Origin: Desulfobacteraceae bacterium | Lineage (GTDB): Bacteria > Desulfobacterota > Desulfobulbia > Desulfobulbales > Desulfobulbaceae | DNA: 13,687 bases | Direction: 5' to 3' | NCBI GenBank assembly: GCA_022837185.1 | Contig: JALHJD010000051.1 | Coordinates: 1 to 13,687 of the forward strand | Shown: positions 1 to 7,900 of the stretch, in pieces | How the letters are laid out: every line of letters begins with the position of its first letter | How positions within the stretch are numbered: the stretch's first letter is position 1 | Made by a program: the position numbers and the translations under genes | The notes under the pieces: generated by a model | Told to the model about the DNA's origin: nothing | Seen by the model: only the letters and a program-made list of their open reading frames with translations | The model's database searches: none

Positions 1-264
1 AAAGATGTTGTCTGAGCAACTTCATCTTTAATCCATTCAAGGGCGGTATGGCCACCCCTTATAAACGGCCAAGTGTCTGGTGATTACCAGCACTACACAA
101 ATTAGTGACAATAGTCTCTTCTATCACACTCTTAGATGCTACAGGTACGTTTAGCCCAATAAAGCTTCCTTTAACTACGGTGACTTTCCCCCAGAGAACT
201 GAGCCTTTGCAAACTTAGATATTTCGGTCTTAACCTTCTCCCGTTTTTCAGTCCAAAAGATCTG
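1..264 (-). pseudogene. Decayed protein-coding remnant, unknown function
   Basis: Read on the minus strand from about 264 down to 1, a continuous protein-like sequence appears only when three frames are joined. The first segment (about 264-190) carries WTEKREKVKTEISKF and AQFSGG; the second (about 190-62) carries VVKGSFIGLNVPVASKS, then TNLCSAGNHQTLGRL; the third (about 62-1) carries RGGHTALEWIKDEVAQ and runs off the window edge. The first shift is at the five-C run 188-192 (five Gs on the coding strand), where one extra G restores the frame. The second is near 60-62, where one extra A avoids a TAA stop. The joined peptide is about 83 residues with no stop inside it. I do not recognise the family. 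It may be a truly degraded gene or two homopolymer sequencing errors in the end of a real gene that continues left of the window. That this is coding sequence at all is an inference from composition and frame continuity. Confidence 0.45.
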
Positions 265-282
265 TTAGTTTTTCGGCTGGGG

Positions 283-728
283 AAGGTCACCTAGTTTCTG
301 GCCCGCTGGGCCAGGCGTCTGTCCTGGGAGGAGGTGGCCGTGGTCTTTGCGACCAGTTGGGACAACGTCTTTCGCTCGGTCAAGATGGCCGTTGCCCGGG
401 GGTTGGCCCACCGCAACCTGGACAACGCGGTGGCAATCGGCATCGATGAGATCGCCTGGAAGAAGGGGCTCAAGTACCTGACCCTGGTCTACCAGATCGA
501 TACCGACTGCCGGCGCCTGCTCTGGGTGGGCAAGGAGCGAACCCAGAAGACCCAACGACAATTCTTCAAGGAATTCGGCTCCGAGCGTACCGCCCGGCTA
601 GACTAGACTTCATATGCAGCGACATGTGGCAGCCCTGCCTGCGGATAGTCGCCGAGGTGGCCAGCAAGGCGTTGCACATCATCAATCGCTTCCATGTGAT
701 GACCCACTTCGGCAAGGCCATCGACAGC
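283..728 (+). pseudogene. ISL3-family transposase fragment, broken and truncated
   Basis: This is an internal piece of an ISL3-type DDE transposase, which catalyses movement of its insertion sequence. Characteristic stretches are FLARWARRLSW (295-327), AIGIDEIAWKKGLKYLTLVY (434-493), RLLWVGKERTQKT, and then, after a frame change, CSDMWQPCL and HIINRFHVMTHFGKAID (to about 725). Three lesions are visible. A TAG at 292-294 stands where the family usually has Trp before FLA. A 5-bp tandem duplication, TAGAC twice at 599-608, shifts the frame and creates a stop at 604-606. The C-terminal part is missing, because at about 728 the sequence passes into an IS3 remnant of opposite orientation. The N-terminal zinc-finger and DNA-binding part is missing too. 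Family members are usually around 400 residues or more; about 145 are represented here. The piece cannot encode an active enzyme. Confidence 0.85.
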
Positions 729-1235
729 CGTTCAAAAACCCGGATCAGCCTGCGGCCGGTAAGCGAGGTGTCGATCTCAACCGCCAGACACTCCCGGTTG
801 AAGTCGTCAATGACGTTGAACGTGCGAAACCGATTGCCGGCATGCAGAGCATCGCTCATAAAGTCTGCCGACCAGACCTGATTCGGATGCTGTGGCACTA
901 GCAGTGGCTGCTTCTCTCGTTTCGGCAGCTGCTTCTTGGCCCTCCGCTTCTGGTTGAGCCGCAGTTCGCATATACCCGGTAGACCCGCTTGCGGTTCCAG
1001 TGATGGCCAAGACGACGCATGGCCCGGAAGCATTTCCAGAATCCCCAGCGGGGGTATCGTTCGACCATGCCATTCAACTCTAGGATGACATCGGCATCAC
1101 GGTCAGATGCATCCTGTGGGGACTTGTAAAAGGCTGACCGAGACAAGCCAATGCAGCGACAACTTCGTTGTACGGAAAGACCATGCTCGGCAATCAGGAA
1201 ATAAACAGCGTCTCGCTTCTGCGGCAACCTTACAG
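728..1235 (-). pseudogene. IS3-family transposase OrfB, frameshifted and truncated
   Basis: OrfB carries the DDE integrase-like catalytic domain of the IS3 transposase. The first frame (about 1235-972) reads AVRLPQKRDAVYFLIAEHGL, CIGLSRSAFYKS and YPRWGFWK, then KRVYRVY. The second frame (about 970-731) continues with CELRLNQKRRAKKQLP, VWSADFMSDAL, RFRTFNVIDDFNRE and AVEIDTSL. One missing base near 970/971 (an A on the plus strand) explains the shift: restoring it gives Tyr-Cys-Glu-Leu. The first catalytic Asp (in WSADFMSD) is present. The sequence ends at RVFER (about 731), before the second Asp and the Glu, so catalysis is impossible. Beyond 731 the frame is antisense to the ISL3 remnant. 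Confidence 0.85.
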
Positions 1236-1496
1236 CTTTTTTTCGACCAGATACTTGAGCGTCCGGTTTTCCAACGCCATGTCGGCATATATGCGCTTCA
1301 GGTGGCTCAGTTCGGTTTCCATCTCTTTCATGCGCTTGAGATCGGAAGCATTCATGCCGCCGTACTTGGCTTTCCTGTTGTAGGAGGTGGCATCGCTGAT
1401 GCCGTGCTCGCGGCAGACGTCCTTCACCAGCATGCCGGATTCTGCTTCCTTGAGAATGGCGACAATCTGTGTTTCGGTAAAACGGGATCCTTTCAT
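1230..1496 (-). CDS. IS3-family transposase OrfA (helix-turn-helix subunit)
   Basis: This 88-residue protein starts KGSRFTETQIVAILKEAESG and continues with CREHGISDAT and KYGGMNASDLKRM. This is the usual layout of IS3 OrfA: an N-terminal helix-turn-helix (about residues 6-48) that binds the element's ends, followed by a leucine-zipper-like helix (about 55-86, ELSHLKRIYADMALENRTLKY). The length matches complete members of the group. A good ribosome binding site (AGGAGG, 6 nt before ATG at 1496) supports the start. The last codons, GAA AAA AAG CTG TAA, contain the slippery heptamer used to make the OrfAB fusion. Because orfB is damaged, any OrfA made here could at most act on related elements elsewhere, for example as a repressor. 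Confidence 0.88.
   Translation of the reverse strand: MKGSRFTETQIVAILKEAESGMLVKDVCREHGISDATSYNRKAKYGGMNASDLKRMKEMETELSHLKRIYADMALENRTLKYLVEKKL
1236..1242 (-). promoter_or_regulatory. Programmed -1 frameshift heptamer A AAA AAG
   Basis: On the minus strand the zero-frame codons of orfA are GAA AAA AAG, which gives the classical A AAA AAG slippery heptamer at 1242-1236, just before the orfA stop (TAA, 1232-1230). A -1 slip enters the orfB frame, reading K-K-A-V-R-L-P-Q-K-R. This is the known way IS3-family elements make the OrfAB transposase. Confidence 0.75.
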
Positions 1497-1611
1497 CTTG
1501 AACCTCCTGGCTCTGTATTGTGCCAGAAAGCTCTACCTTTAACATGTCTTCGTTTTAGAGAAGCTTATGCTAATAGCAGTAATATTAACAATAACTTGCT
1601 CTTGCCCAAGA

Positions 1612-2805
1612 TTATCGTCTTACACTTAAAACAGTCCCTATTTTTGACAATAATTGTAAAATATTATCACCGATAAACAGTGTACAAATTCTATTTAATC
1701 TTTGCCGTTCCTCTGGAGACATTCGCTTACATGCCTCAAAACTAAAAGCATAGAAAACCGAAACAAATGCTGCAGTAAATGTTGACAATAAAACAATAAA
1801 GCTACGTTTGGGCTTTATTTTTTTTTCCGGTATTTGTGCTGTCTGGATAACCTGAACACCAGTTACGGCATAAGCCTCACTAAGTTTTGCCATCTCACTC
1901 TGTTTAGTTAAGAGTTCCACCAAAGTTTCCTGGATTTTGAATTCCCGCATTAACCGCAAGTACTGTTCCCTCAATTCTGGTACAGAACCCACACCTGGAA
2001 TTGCACTCACGTTCCCTGTTCCTTCAAGCTGGGCAATTTGTGAATTAAGGTTTGTGATACTAGACTTCGCATTCTTTACTTCCTGGTTATTGTCCGTAAA
2101 CTGCTGTCGTAGGGCAGCGAGCTGCACTTGCTGCAGGGCTAGTTGCGCTTTAAGTTGAGCAATCCCCCCAATCGTAGCTTGCGCTTGCTCATTAACAGCA
2201 ACTATTTTATTTTTAGACTGAAAATCTTTGAGGGCATCTTCTGCTCTACCTAGGTTAGCCTTAGCCCTTAACAGTCGGCCATCAAGAAAAGATTTGTCTT
2301 GGCCAGCACCAGTGCTATTTAGACGCACCGCCAACTTACCTAACTCCTCCACGTAGGCATTTGCAATCTCAGCCGCTCGCTTCGGATCCTTGTCCTGAAC
2401 AGTAATTGAAATTATACCGTCCTTTTTACCGATGGATATGTCAACGTTTGAGTGAAGAGTCTTGTAAGCATCTACACGATACTTTGAGCCATAGACATCC
2501 ATCAAGTTGAATCTATTTACAATAGGATCACTGATGGCATCACTACTTAGCATGCTGACATACATATCAGCCGGGCTTCCAGTACCAAACAGATCATTGG
2601 CAAGACTTGCCATCCCTCCCATCTGACCTGCCATCATTCCAATAACACCCTGACTTTGTTGAGGTGGGAGAAACAAAGTCGTTGAACTATAGACTTTAGG
2701 AAGCATAAGACTGACTGCAAGTGAAATAATGAAAGTCACTAAACTAGTGCATATGATTGCGACCTTATGATTAACAATTACTTCCAGATAATCAAGGAGG
2801 CTCAT
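1612..2805 (-). CDS. Wzz/GNVR-type polysaccharide chain-length determinant protein
   Basis: This inner-membrane polysaccharide co-polymerase is expected to set chain length in O-antigen, capsule or exopolysaccharide assembly. The first membrane segment is about residues 13-35 of the chosen start (VAIICTSLVTFIISLAVSLM) and the second about 335-356 (SFIVLLSTFTAAFVSVFYAF). A proline/lysine-rich stretch, IPEKKIKPKRS, precedes the second, as usual in this family. Between them lie the periplasmic domain, a long coiled-coil region (about 170-270) and a GNVR-like segment (PELREQYLRLMREFKIQETL). A ~40-residue cytoplasmic tail follows; there is no Walker motif, so no fused tyrosine kinase. I chose ATG 2805 (397 residues) because AAGGAG lies 8 nt upstream; an in-frame ATG at 2850 (412 residues) has only a weak site. 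No other polysaccharide gene is in the window, so the partner Wzx/Wzy genes probably lie to the left or were lost. The base composition is clearly more AT-rich than the kor/ksgA half. Confidence 0.88.
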   Translation of the reverse strand: MSLLDYLEVIVNHKVAIICTSLVTFIISLAVSLMLPKVYSSTTLFLPPQQSQGVIGMMAGQMGGMASLANDLFGTGSPADMYVSMLSSDAISDPIVNRFNLMDVYGSKYRVDAYKTLHSNVDISIGKKDGIISITVQDKDPKRAAEIANAYVEELGKLAVRLNSTGAGQDKSFLDGRLLRAKANLGRAEDALKDFQSKNKIVAVNEQAQATIGGIAQLKAQLALQQVQLAALRQQFTDNNQEVKNAKSSITNLNSQIAQLEGTGNVSAIPGVGSVPELREQYLRLMREFKIQETLVELLTKQSEMAKLSEAYAVTGVQVIQTAQIPEKKIKPKRSFIVLLSTFTAAFVSVFYAFSFEACKRMSPEERQRLNRICTLFIGDNILQLLSKIGTVLSVRR

Positions 2806-2933
2806 AACATGAGCTCCTTGTTGCAAGGGAGAAGTGGTATTTTCCTGCATGGGTACTCCGATTAAGGTTCAAGACTTTCTTTTATGTTTATAACAGAATA
2901 TACTTCATTATATATAAATTTAATTTACAGCTT

Positions 2934-2961
2934 ATTATTTGATTTAAACAAATGAGTTCAA
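2934..2961 (-). promoter_or_regulatory. Candidate sigma70 promoter of the Wzz-like gene
   Basis: On the minus strand, TTGAAC (2961-2956) and AATAAT (2939-2934) are separated by 16 bp in a very AT-rich 148-bp gap between the upstream gene's terminator and the Wzz start. The terminator between the two genes means the Wzz-like gene needs its own promoter. Other AT-rich hexamers nearby could serve instead. Confidence 0.35.
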
Positions 2962-2993
2962 AATCAACCAATTGTTCTCTTTCAAAAACAACT

Positions 2994-3037
2994 AAAAAGA
3001 CAACAACCTCTATAATAGACTTACAGAGGTTGTTGTC
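2994..3037 (-). terminator. Intrinsic terminator after the fibre-like gene
   Basis: A perfect 13-bp inverted repeat (GACAACAACCTCT at 2999-3011 with AGAGGTTGTTGTC at 3025-3037) has a 13-nt loop. On the minus strand it is followed by five Ts (2998-2994). It begins 24 bp after the stop codon of the 229-residue gene, so it fits as its terminator. Confidence 0.88.
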
Positions 3038-3060
3038 GATACAATGAACTTTAGTTTAAA

Positions 3061-3750
3061 CTAATACAGAACGCGCCAATTGTAATTATTACTAGCATCC
3101 TTGGCACAAACTTTAAGAGTATCAGCCACACCTAACGTCCCCTGCGCAAACCAAAGAGTTCCACGTGAAGTTGTGTCGCAAGGGGGGATTGCAAGCAAAG
3201 TATTAAGCTTAACACCGCCATTAACCTCAATTCTTTGGGTTGGTGTAGTTGTCCCAAACCCAGTGTTACCATTAGTATCAATCAAAATTCTTACCGAGCC
3301 TCCAGTAACAAATCTCATATAAGATGGAATGTTGTTGGGGGGGGTCCAGTTGTCAGCTGCTAATGCCTCAATTCCAGCACTAGTGACATTTGATGTCCCA
3401 TATTTGGTGCCAAACAAATAAAACCCAAGTCTATCGTTTTTAAGTGGAAACGACGAGTTTGTGGCAGAATCATTGTTATGAAGTGATATAACGCCGCCCC
3501 CGCCAGAACTTGATTTAGCACCACTAGTTCTCATAAGCATTCGGCTCGCAATACTACCTGGAGGGCCGGATATTTCAATAGCAGTACTAGGTGCATTTGT
3601 TCCTACTCCCACAAATCCAGAATCAGTAACCACCATCTTATCCGTCGTCCCTGTCGCATCCTTCACAATCAGCTTATTCGCCGCCTGGGCCATCACCGGC
3701 ATAAGTGCTACAACTGAAGCCGCAACCGCCAACGTAACCTTTCTCTTCAT
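3061..3750 (-). CDS. Secreted fibre-like protein with tail-fibre type repeats
   Basis: The 229-residue protein has a clear signal peptide (MKRKVTLAVAASVVALMPVM then AQA, cleavage probably after residue 23). The mature part contains two copies of a motif common in phage-tail-fibre-like and S74-associated surface proteins: VGVGTNAPSTAIEISG (47-62) and TGFGTTTPTQRIEVNG (163-178). These usually form beta-rich, often trimeric, fibres. The C-terminal ~40 residues contain two cysteines (C191, C215) that may form a disulfide. No peptidase S74 chaperone domain is seen. The start is supported by AAAGGAG 6 nt upstream. The gene lies 50 bp downstream of the 333-residue secreted protein, so the two may be co-transcribed, and a strong terminator follows. 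A run of eight Gs (plus strand, 3337-3344) lies within the coding region at residues W135-P138. The fibre role is inferred from the motifs; the exact function is unknown. Confidence 0.75.
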   Translation of the reverse strand: MKRKVTLAVAASVVALMPVMAQAANKLIVKDATGTTDKMVVTDSGFVGVGTNAPSTAIEISGPPGSIASRMLMRTSGAKSSSGGGGVISLHNNDSATNSSFPLKNDRLGFYLFGTKYGTSNVTSAGIEALAADNWTPPNNIPSYMRFVTGGSVRILIDTNGNTGFGTTTPTQRIEVNGGVKLNTLLAIPPCDTTSRGTLWFAQGTLGVADTLKVCAKDASNNYNWRVLY

Positions 3751-3800
3751 GTGATGCTCCTTTCCCCGTAAGGATGTGTGCTAACATAGCAAAATGAGGT

Positions 3801-4802
3801 TTAGTTTACAACGATATTTTGAGCAATTAATGTGCCAGCCGCCACCGTGATCGTGCCAACCGTGGTCGTCAGGGTCGTACTGGGGGTATAATCTCCGTTG
3901 TAACCTCCCTTCAATGTTATGGTCTTGGCTGCGTTCATGGTCAGAGGTCCAAGGGAGGCGGAAGTGGTTGCCATGGCCTCCAGTACGGCTCCGGTTGTTG
4001 CAGTGTTGTAAGCATCTTGCACAGTGTCAAAATAAGATGTAGTTCCCGCTATCCGGATGGCTTGGTATTTGGCGAATTCCGCGCCCACTGATTTTACTGC
4101 ATCGAGGGACGCGATCACACAATCACCGGTTCCGGTGCACGCGCCAGTCCATGACTTGAAATAAGAATCTGCGCTCGGAACCGCGATAAAGGTTACCTGG
4201 CTGTTCTTTTCGAAACCGCTCATGCAGGTGCCCGCTACGCAGGCTATGCTGGCGGGAACGCTGGTCACGGTTCCCGTTCCGGCACCGGTTACGGTTGCCG
4301 CAACCGGTGCCTGGGTATCGGAAAGATAACAGGTTGTCAGCACGAATGATGATTCAGAGGCACTCAAAGTTACGTCGTTTGTATCCTTGATGCCAGTCCC
4401 TAGTCCCTGGTCCATCGCTACAGTAAATGCCGGAAGAGGGTCTCCTGGAATAATGGAATATTCAAACCCGAAAAGCGGTAGCGCTGTAGTGTTGATACCG
4501 TCAAAATCGGCCCACACATATAACAAGGTGTTGCTATCCTTTTCAATGGGAATGGGAACTGCACCCGGCGTGGCTGCCTGATTGAGAAGTGTCGAGTCGG
4601 CGTAGGTTGCCGAGTTGGTATTGTCGAGCAAGAATGATATCGAGCCTACCCCCGTAAACGACGGAGTGAGACCAACCGTAACAAACGCCTTACTCACGAC
4701 TGCTTCTGCATCTTGATCCATGGGCATGGCAACCAGTACCCCGACCGCCAGGAGAATCATTCCCCCAAACCTCTTTGTGTACCTGTTGCGCTGAGAATTC
4801 AT
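3801..4802 (-). CDS. Secreted protein with B-repeat-like domain and shared C-terminal module
   Basis: The preferred start is ATG 4802 (333 residues), because AAGGAG lies 7 nt upstream; an in-frame start at 4868 would put 22 unlikely residues before the signal peptide. The signal peptide spans about residues 1-34, ending AEA. Residues 35-165 match no domain I know. Residues 167-246 resemble an InlB B-repeat-like domain: GTGTVTSVPASIACVAGTC, then FKSWTGACTGTGDC and AEFA, with Cys at 188, 193, 222 and 228. Residues 248-333 are a terminal module (YFDTVQDAYNTATTGA, TITLKGGYNGDY, TLIAQNIVVN) that is also the C-terminus of the 1056-residue neighbour. No LPXTG or PEP-CTERM sorting signal is visible. 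It probably acts at the cell surface or in the matrix; it could equally be a minor partner of the large protein. The gap to the upstream gene is 126 bp. Confidence 0.72.
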   Translation of the reverse strand: MNSQRNRYTKRFGGMILLAVGVLVAMPMDQDAEAVVSKAFVTVGLTPSFTGVGSISFLLDNTNSATYADSTLLNQAATPGAVPIPIEKDSNTLLYVWADFDGINTTALPLFGFEYSIIPGDPLPAFTVAMDQGLGTGIKDTNDVTLSASESSFVLTTCYLSDTQAPVAATVTGAGTGTVTSVPASIACVAGTCMSGFEKNSQVTFIAVPSADSYFKSWTGACTGTGDCVIASLDAVKSVGAEFAKYQAIRIAGTTSYFDTVQDAYNTATTGAVLEAMATTSASLGPLTMNAAKTITLKGGYNGDYTPSTTLTTTVGTITVAAGTLIAQNIVVN

Positions 4803-4928
4803 GCTAGTTCTCCTTGCACACGAAGCAATCGTGAGCGGAAGGTGAGCTGTAAAAACTTGATATACCACACTTTACACAATTCGCGAGGTGAACCGCAAAT
4901 TATAATTTTGTAACACGTAACACACAGG

Positions 4929-7900
4929 TTACTGAACCGCTACATTACTGAGTGTTACGCTGCCGAGCCACACCGTCAGTCCGCCGATCGTTGTATAGCC
5001 AGTCACAGAATTGAGGGACGGATCATACCCCCCCGACAAGGTTACTGCAATATCCCGGTTCAGATCAAGGGCCGTAAAGGCCATCGCCTTGGCCTTGATC
5101 GTGGCGCCGGTGACGGCAGCCACATAGGCATCACTAATCGAGCCGAAATAAACCGTTCCCATCTGAACATTCGGGACAATGTCAAATGTCGCTGTTGCTG
5201 ATTTATCGGTACCGAGCGTCACCGAACAATTGCCGGTTCCGGCACAGGCGCCGGACCAGCCGGTGAAGAGTGACCCGTTGCCGGGGGTAGCGGCAAGGAC
5301 GAGCGAAGAACTGGAATCGAAATCGGAACTACAGGTCCCGCTGGAACAGACAAAGGCCAGCCCCTCGGTAATGCTGTTGACCGTACCGCTGCCGGTGCCG
5401 GCCACATTCACGGACAGGGTGTTCTGCAGGGTGAAGTTTTCCGCGCTGGTCGCCGTACCGCCGACGGTGGTAACGGTTACCCGGCCGGTGGTCGCACCTT
5501 GAGGAACGGTGACCAGAATCTGTGAGCTGGCAGTAACACTGATGATGCCGGCGGTAACGCCGTTGAACTTCACGACATTGTCCGTCGGAGTGGCACCAAA
5601 GTTATTACCGGAAATCGTTACTTGGGTCCCGGCCTTCGCCTTGCTCGGAGAAACAGTAGAGATTGCGGGCGACGGAGGCGGAGAACCAATAATGCCCAGT
5701 TCGACTACAGCACCTCCAGGAACGAGAAAGCTTGGCGTGGTGAAGAACCAGCCACTTCTGGTCGCGGTCAGGGTGACATAGTCGTTCGCATCGATGTTGC
5801 GCACCCGGAAGATGCCACTCTCGTCAGTGGCAGAACCGGTGAAGGTCGTGGAATTCAAATACTCAACCATATACGGTGACTGAGGATGAAAGCTGCTGGA
5901 GGCCGTTGCCGTAACGCCACTGACACCCGAATAATCCTGACTGTTGAGAACTCGGGCCAAAACGGCGGACTTGCCGCTACCAAGCCCCAGCTCACTGCCG
6001 GTGTAAAGGTAGTATGGCGTGTTGCTGTAGTCGATATTGGCGGTAAATGTATACAAAATATCGGTATAGACCGGCAAGTAGCCATCCTTGGCGATGATCA
6101 GCCTGAACGGTGTGCTGTTGCCTGGCAGCCCGGAAAGGGTAAAAGTCCCGTCAGCAGCCGAGGTGGTTTTTTCCAGCGGGTAATGTTCCATCTCGATGGT
6201 GGCGCCGGCGACGGGGAGGTTGCCGGAATTCAACACCTTGCCGGTAAAAGAAACGGTATTCCCGATATAGAAGGGCTGGGAACTGGTGGCCGGAGACTTA
6301 CTGGAAATGGTTACCGTAAGATTCCCGTTTCCGGCATTCGGTACAACTGCGGTCAAGGTCGTGCCATCAGGAGACACTGACGAGGCTGTCACCGAAACAT
6401 TGCCGCCAAACGTGACAGAGTTGTTGGCTGCAACCGGATCGAAGTTGATGCCGCGAATGGTAACGGTACCGCCGACATTCGAGGATGCCGGGTAGAAAGC
6501 GGATATGGCCGGTTGACTGGTCGGCGTGAACTGGGTCTGATACCCGCCAGAATTGCCATTGGAGTCAACCACGGAAATCGTCCAGTAATAGGTAGTGCCG
6601 TCAACCAGCAAACTCTGGCTGGCGGTATTGTCGTAGTTATAGACGACAGACGTAGTACCCGACGAGATCGGAGTATCGCTTGACGGGCTCCAAAACTGGC
6701 CACCGGGGCCGCTAAGCCAAATCTGATAGGTGTAGGTGGCCGGCGGTGCAGCAGGTGCCGTCCAGGCAAAAGTCGGCGTTGCATTGGTGCTGTACGGAAC
6801 TAGACCAACCGGCGAAACAGGAGTCGGATAACTGTCGATAATTGCCGTTATTGAGGCGTTGAGAGTTTCAAAAGTACCATCGGAATAATACGTCGTGAAC
6901 GCATAGGTGTCGCCGACATTGACCGAACCGCTCGGCGAGAACCACCAGTTGAATTCGTTCCAACGGGACAATCCGATGGTCGTGGCGGAGATGCCAGGGC
7001 CTGAAACCGTGACGTTGACCGGTTGTTTCTGCATGCCCTCCAACCCCAAGTCAAGATTCAACCAACTGTAACCACTCTGCACCATCCCATGATTGGTGGT
7101 GACGATGGCCCTTGCATTTCCTGCTGAAAGGGTTACTGTCGGCGCGACCTTATTGCTTGAAGCAACGGTAATCGACGGTGCCGCCTGATCGGCATTCGTC
7201 TGCTGGATGTCGCCGTAATCGAGCGTACCGTTATTATTCATGTCGAGCAGCCCATACACCTGATATGTGCCGGGGGGGACATTATTGACGGTATAACTTT
7301 GGGAGCCGGAGGGACTCGAAACGAAGGTAGTACAAAACACCGGAATGTCGCCCGACTCGTTGACAAGAGCGACCAACAGTGGACCAGTGGCCGATATTCC
7401 GGTCAAATTAACGGTGCCGGTAACCGTAACGCCAGAAGTGGTGGTAACAGGAGTCCAGGAAGAAGCTGCCGACGCTGCGCCGACCAGGGCCTCAACCTTG
7501 TACCAATAATTGGCCAATCCGCCGACATGGGCGAAGAAATCGTTGTCGCCGGAAGCGACATCCTTCGAACCGATAGTCGCCCCTCCGTTCGTCGAGCTCC
7601 AGGAGATTCGGTACTTATCGGCAATGGGCAGTTCGCTGCCGGTGGAATTGTCGGTTTCCCCATTCCACATCACAAAATTGCCGCCGTTACTACGGTAGAC
7701 AATCACCTGTGGTGCTGCCGGAGCTACCGGCGACGGATTATTCAAGATGATCGTTTGACCGGTCACATTCGTCGAGTTGACGTTAACCTGGGCAGAACCG
7801 GCTGGATCGTTGGCGTGGCGGATATTGGTCCCCTGGGTAGCGACAAATGCCTGGAGCGTATACGTTCCAGATGGAACCCCGGTGATAGTGAAAGCCCCGG

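Larger units (their letters stand above)
728..1544 (-). mobile_element. Truncated IS3-family element (IS407/IS2-like)
   Basis: The orfA side is complete and the orfB side is cut off. The intact end probably lies at about 1544, where the minus strand begins TGTTAAAGGTAGAGC; IS3 elements typically begin with TG. The other end is lost at about 728, where orfB runs into the ISL3 remnant, so the second terminal inverted repeat is absent and the terminal repeat cannot be verified. The element contains orfA, a frameshift signal and a damaged orfB. It lies 67 bp beyond the stop of the Wzz-like gene, so it marks the left limit of the surface-protein block. Confidence 0.8.

Noticed and set aside
80..90. 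Short match TGGTGAT to the 3' end of tRNA-Glu, considered as an attachment-site repeat
   Set aside because: Only about 8 bases match, which is within chance for this window.
898..1545. A 215-residue open frame on the minus strand across the IS3 element
   Set aside because: Only the central part matches OrfB; the start is antisense/out-of-frame to orfA and the end is the frameshifted tail. It is described as the orfB pseudogene.
4897..4923. Palindrome AAATTATAATTT next to a doubled 7-mer GTAACAC (4910-4923)
   Set aside because: AT-rich palindromes of this length are not surprising in such a gap, and I could not match it to a promoter with proper -35 or to a terminator.
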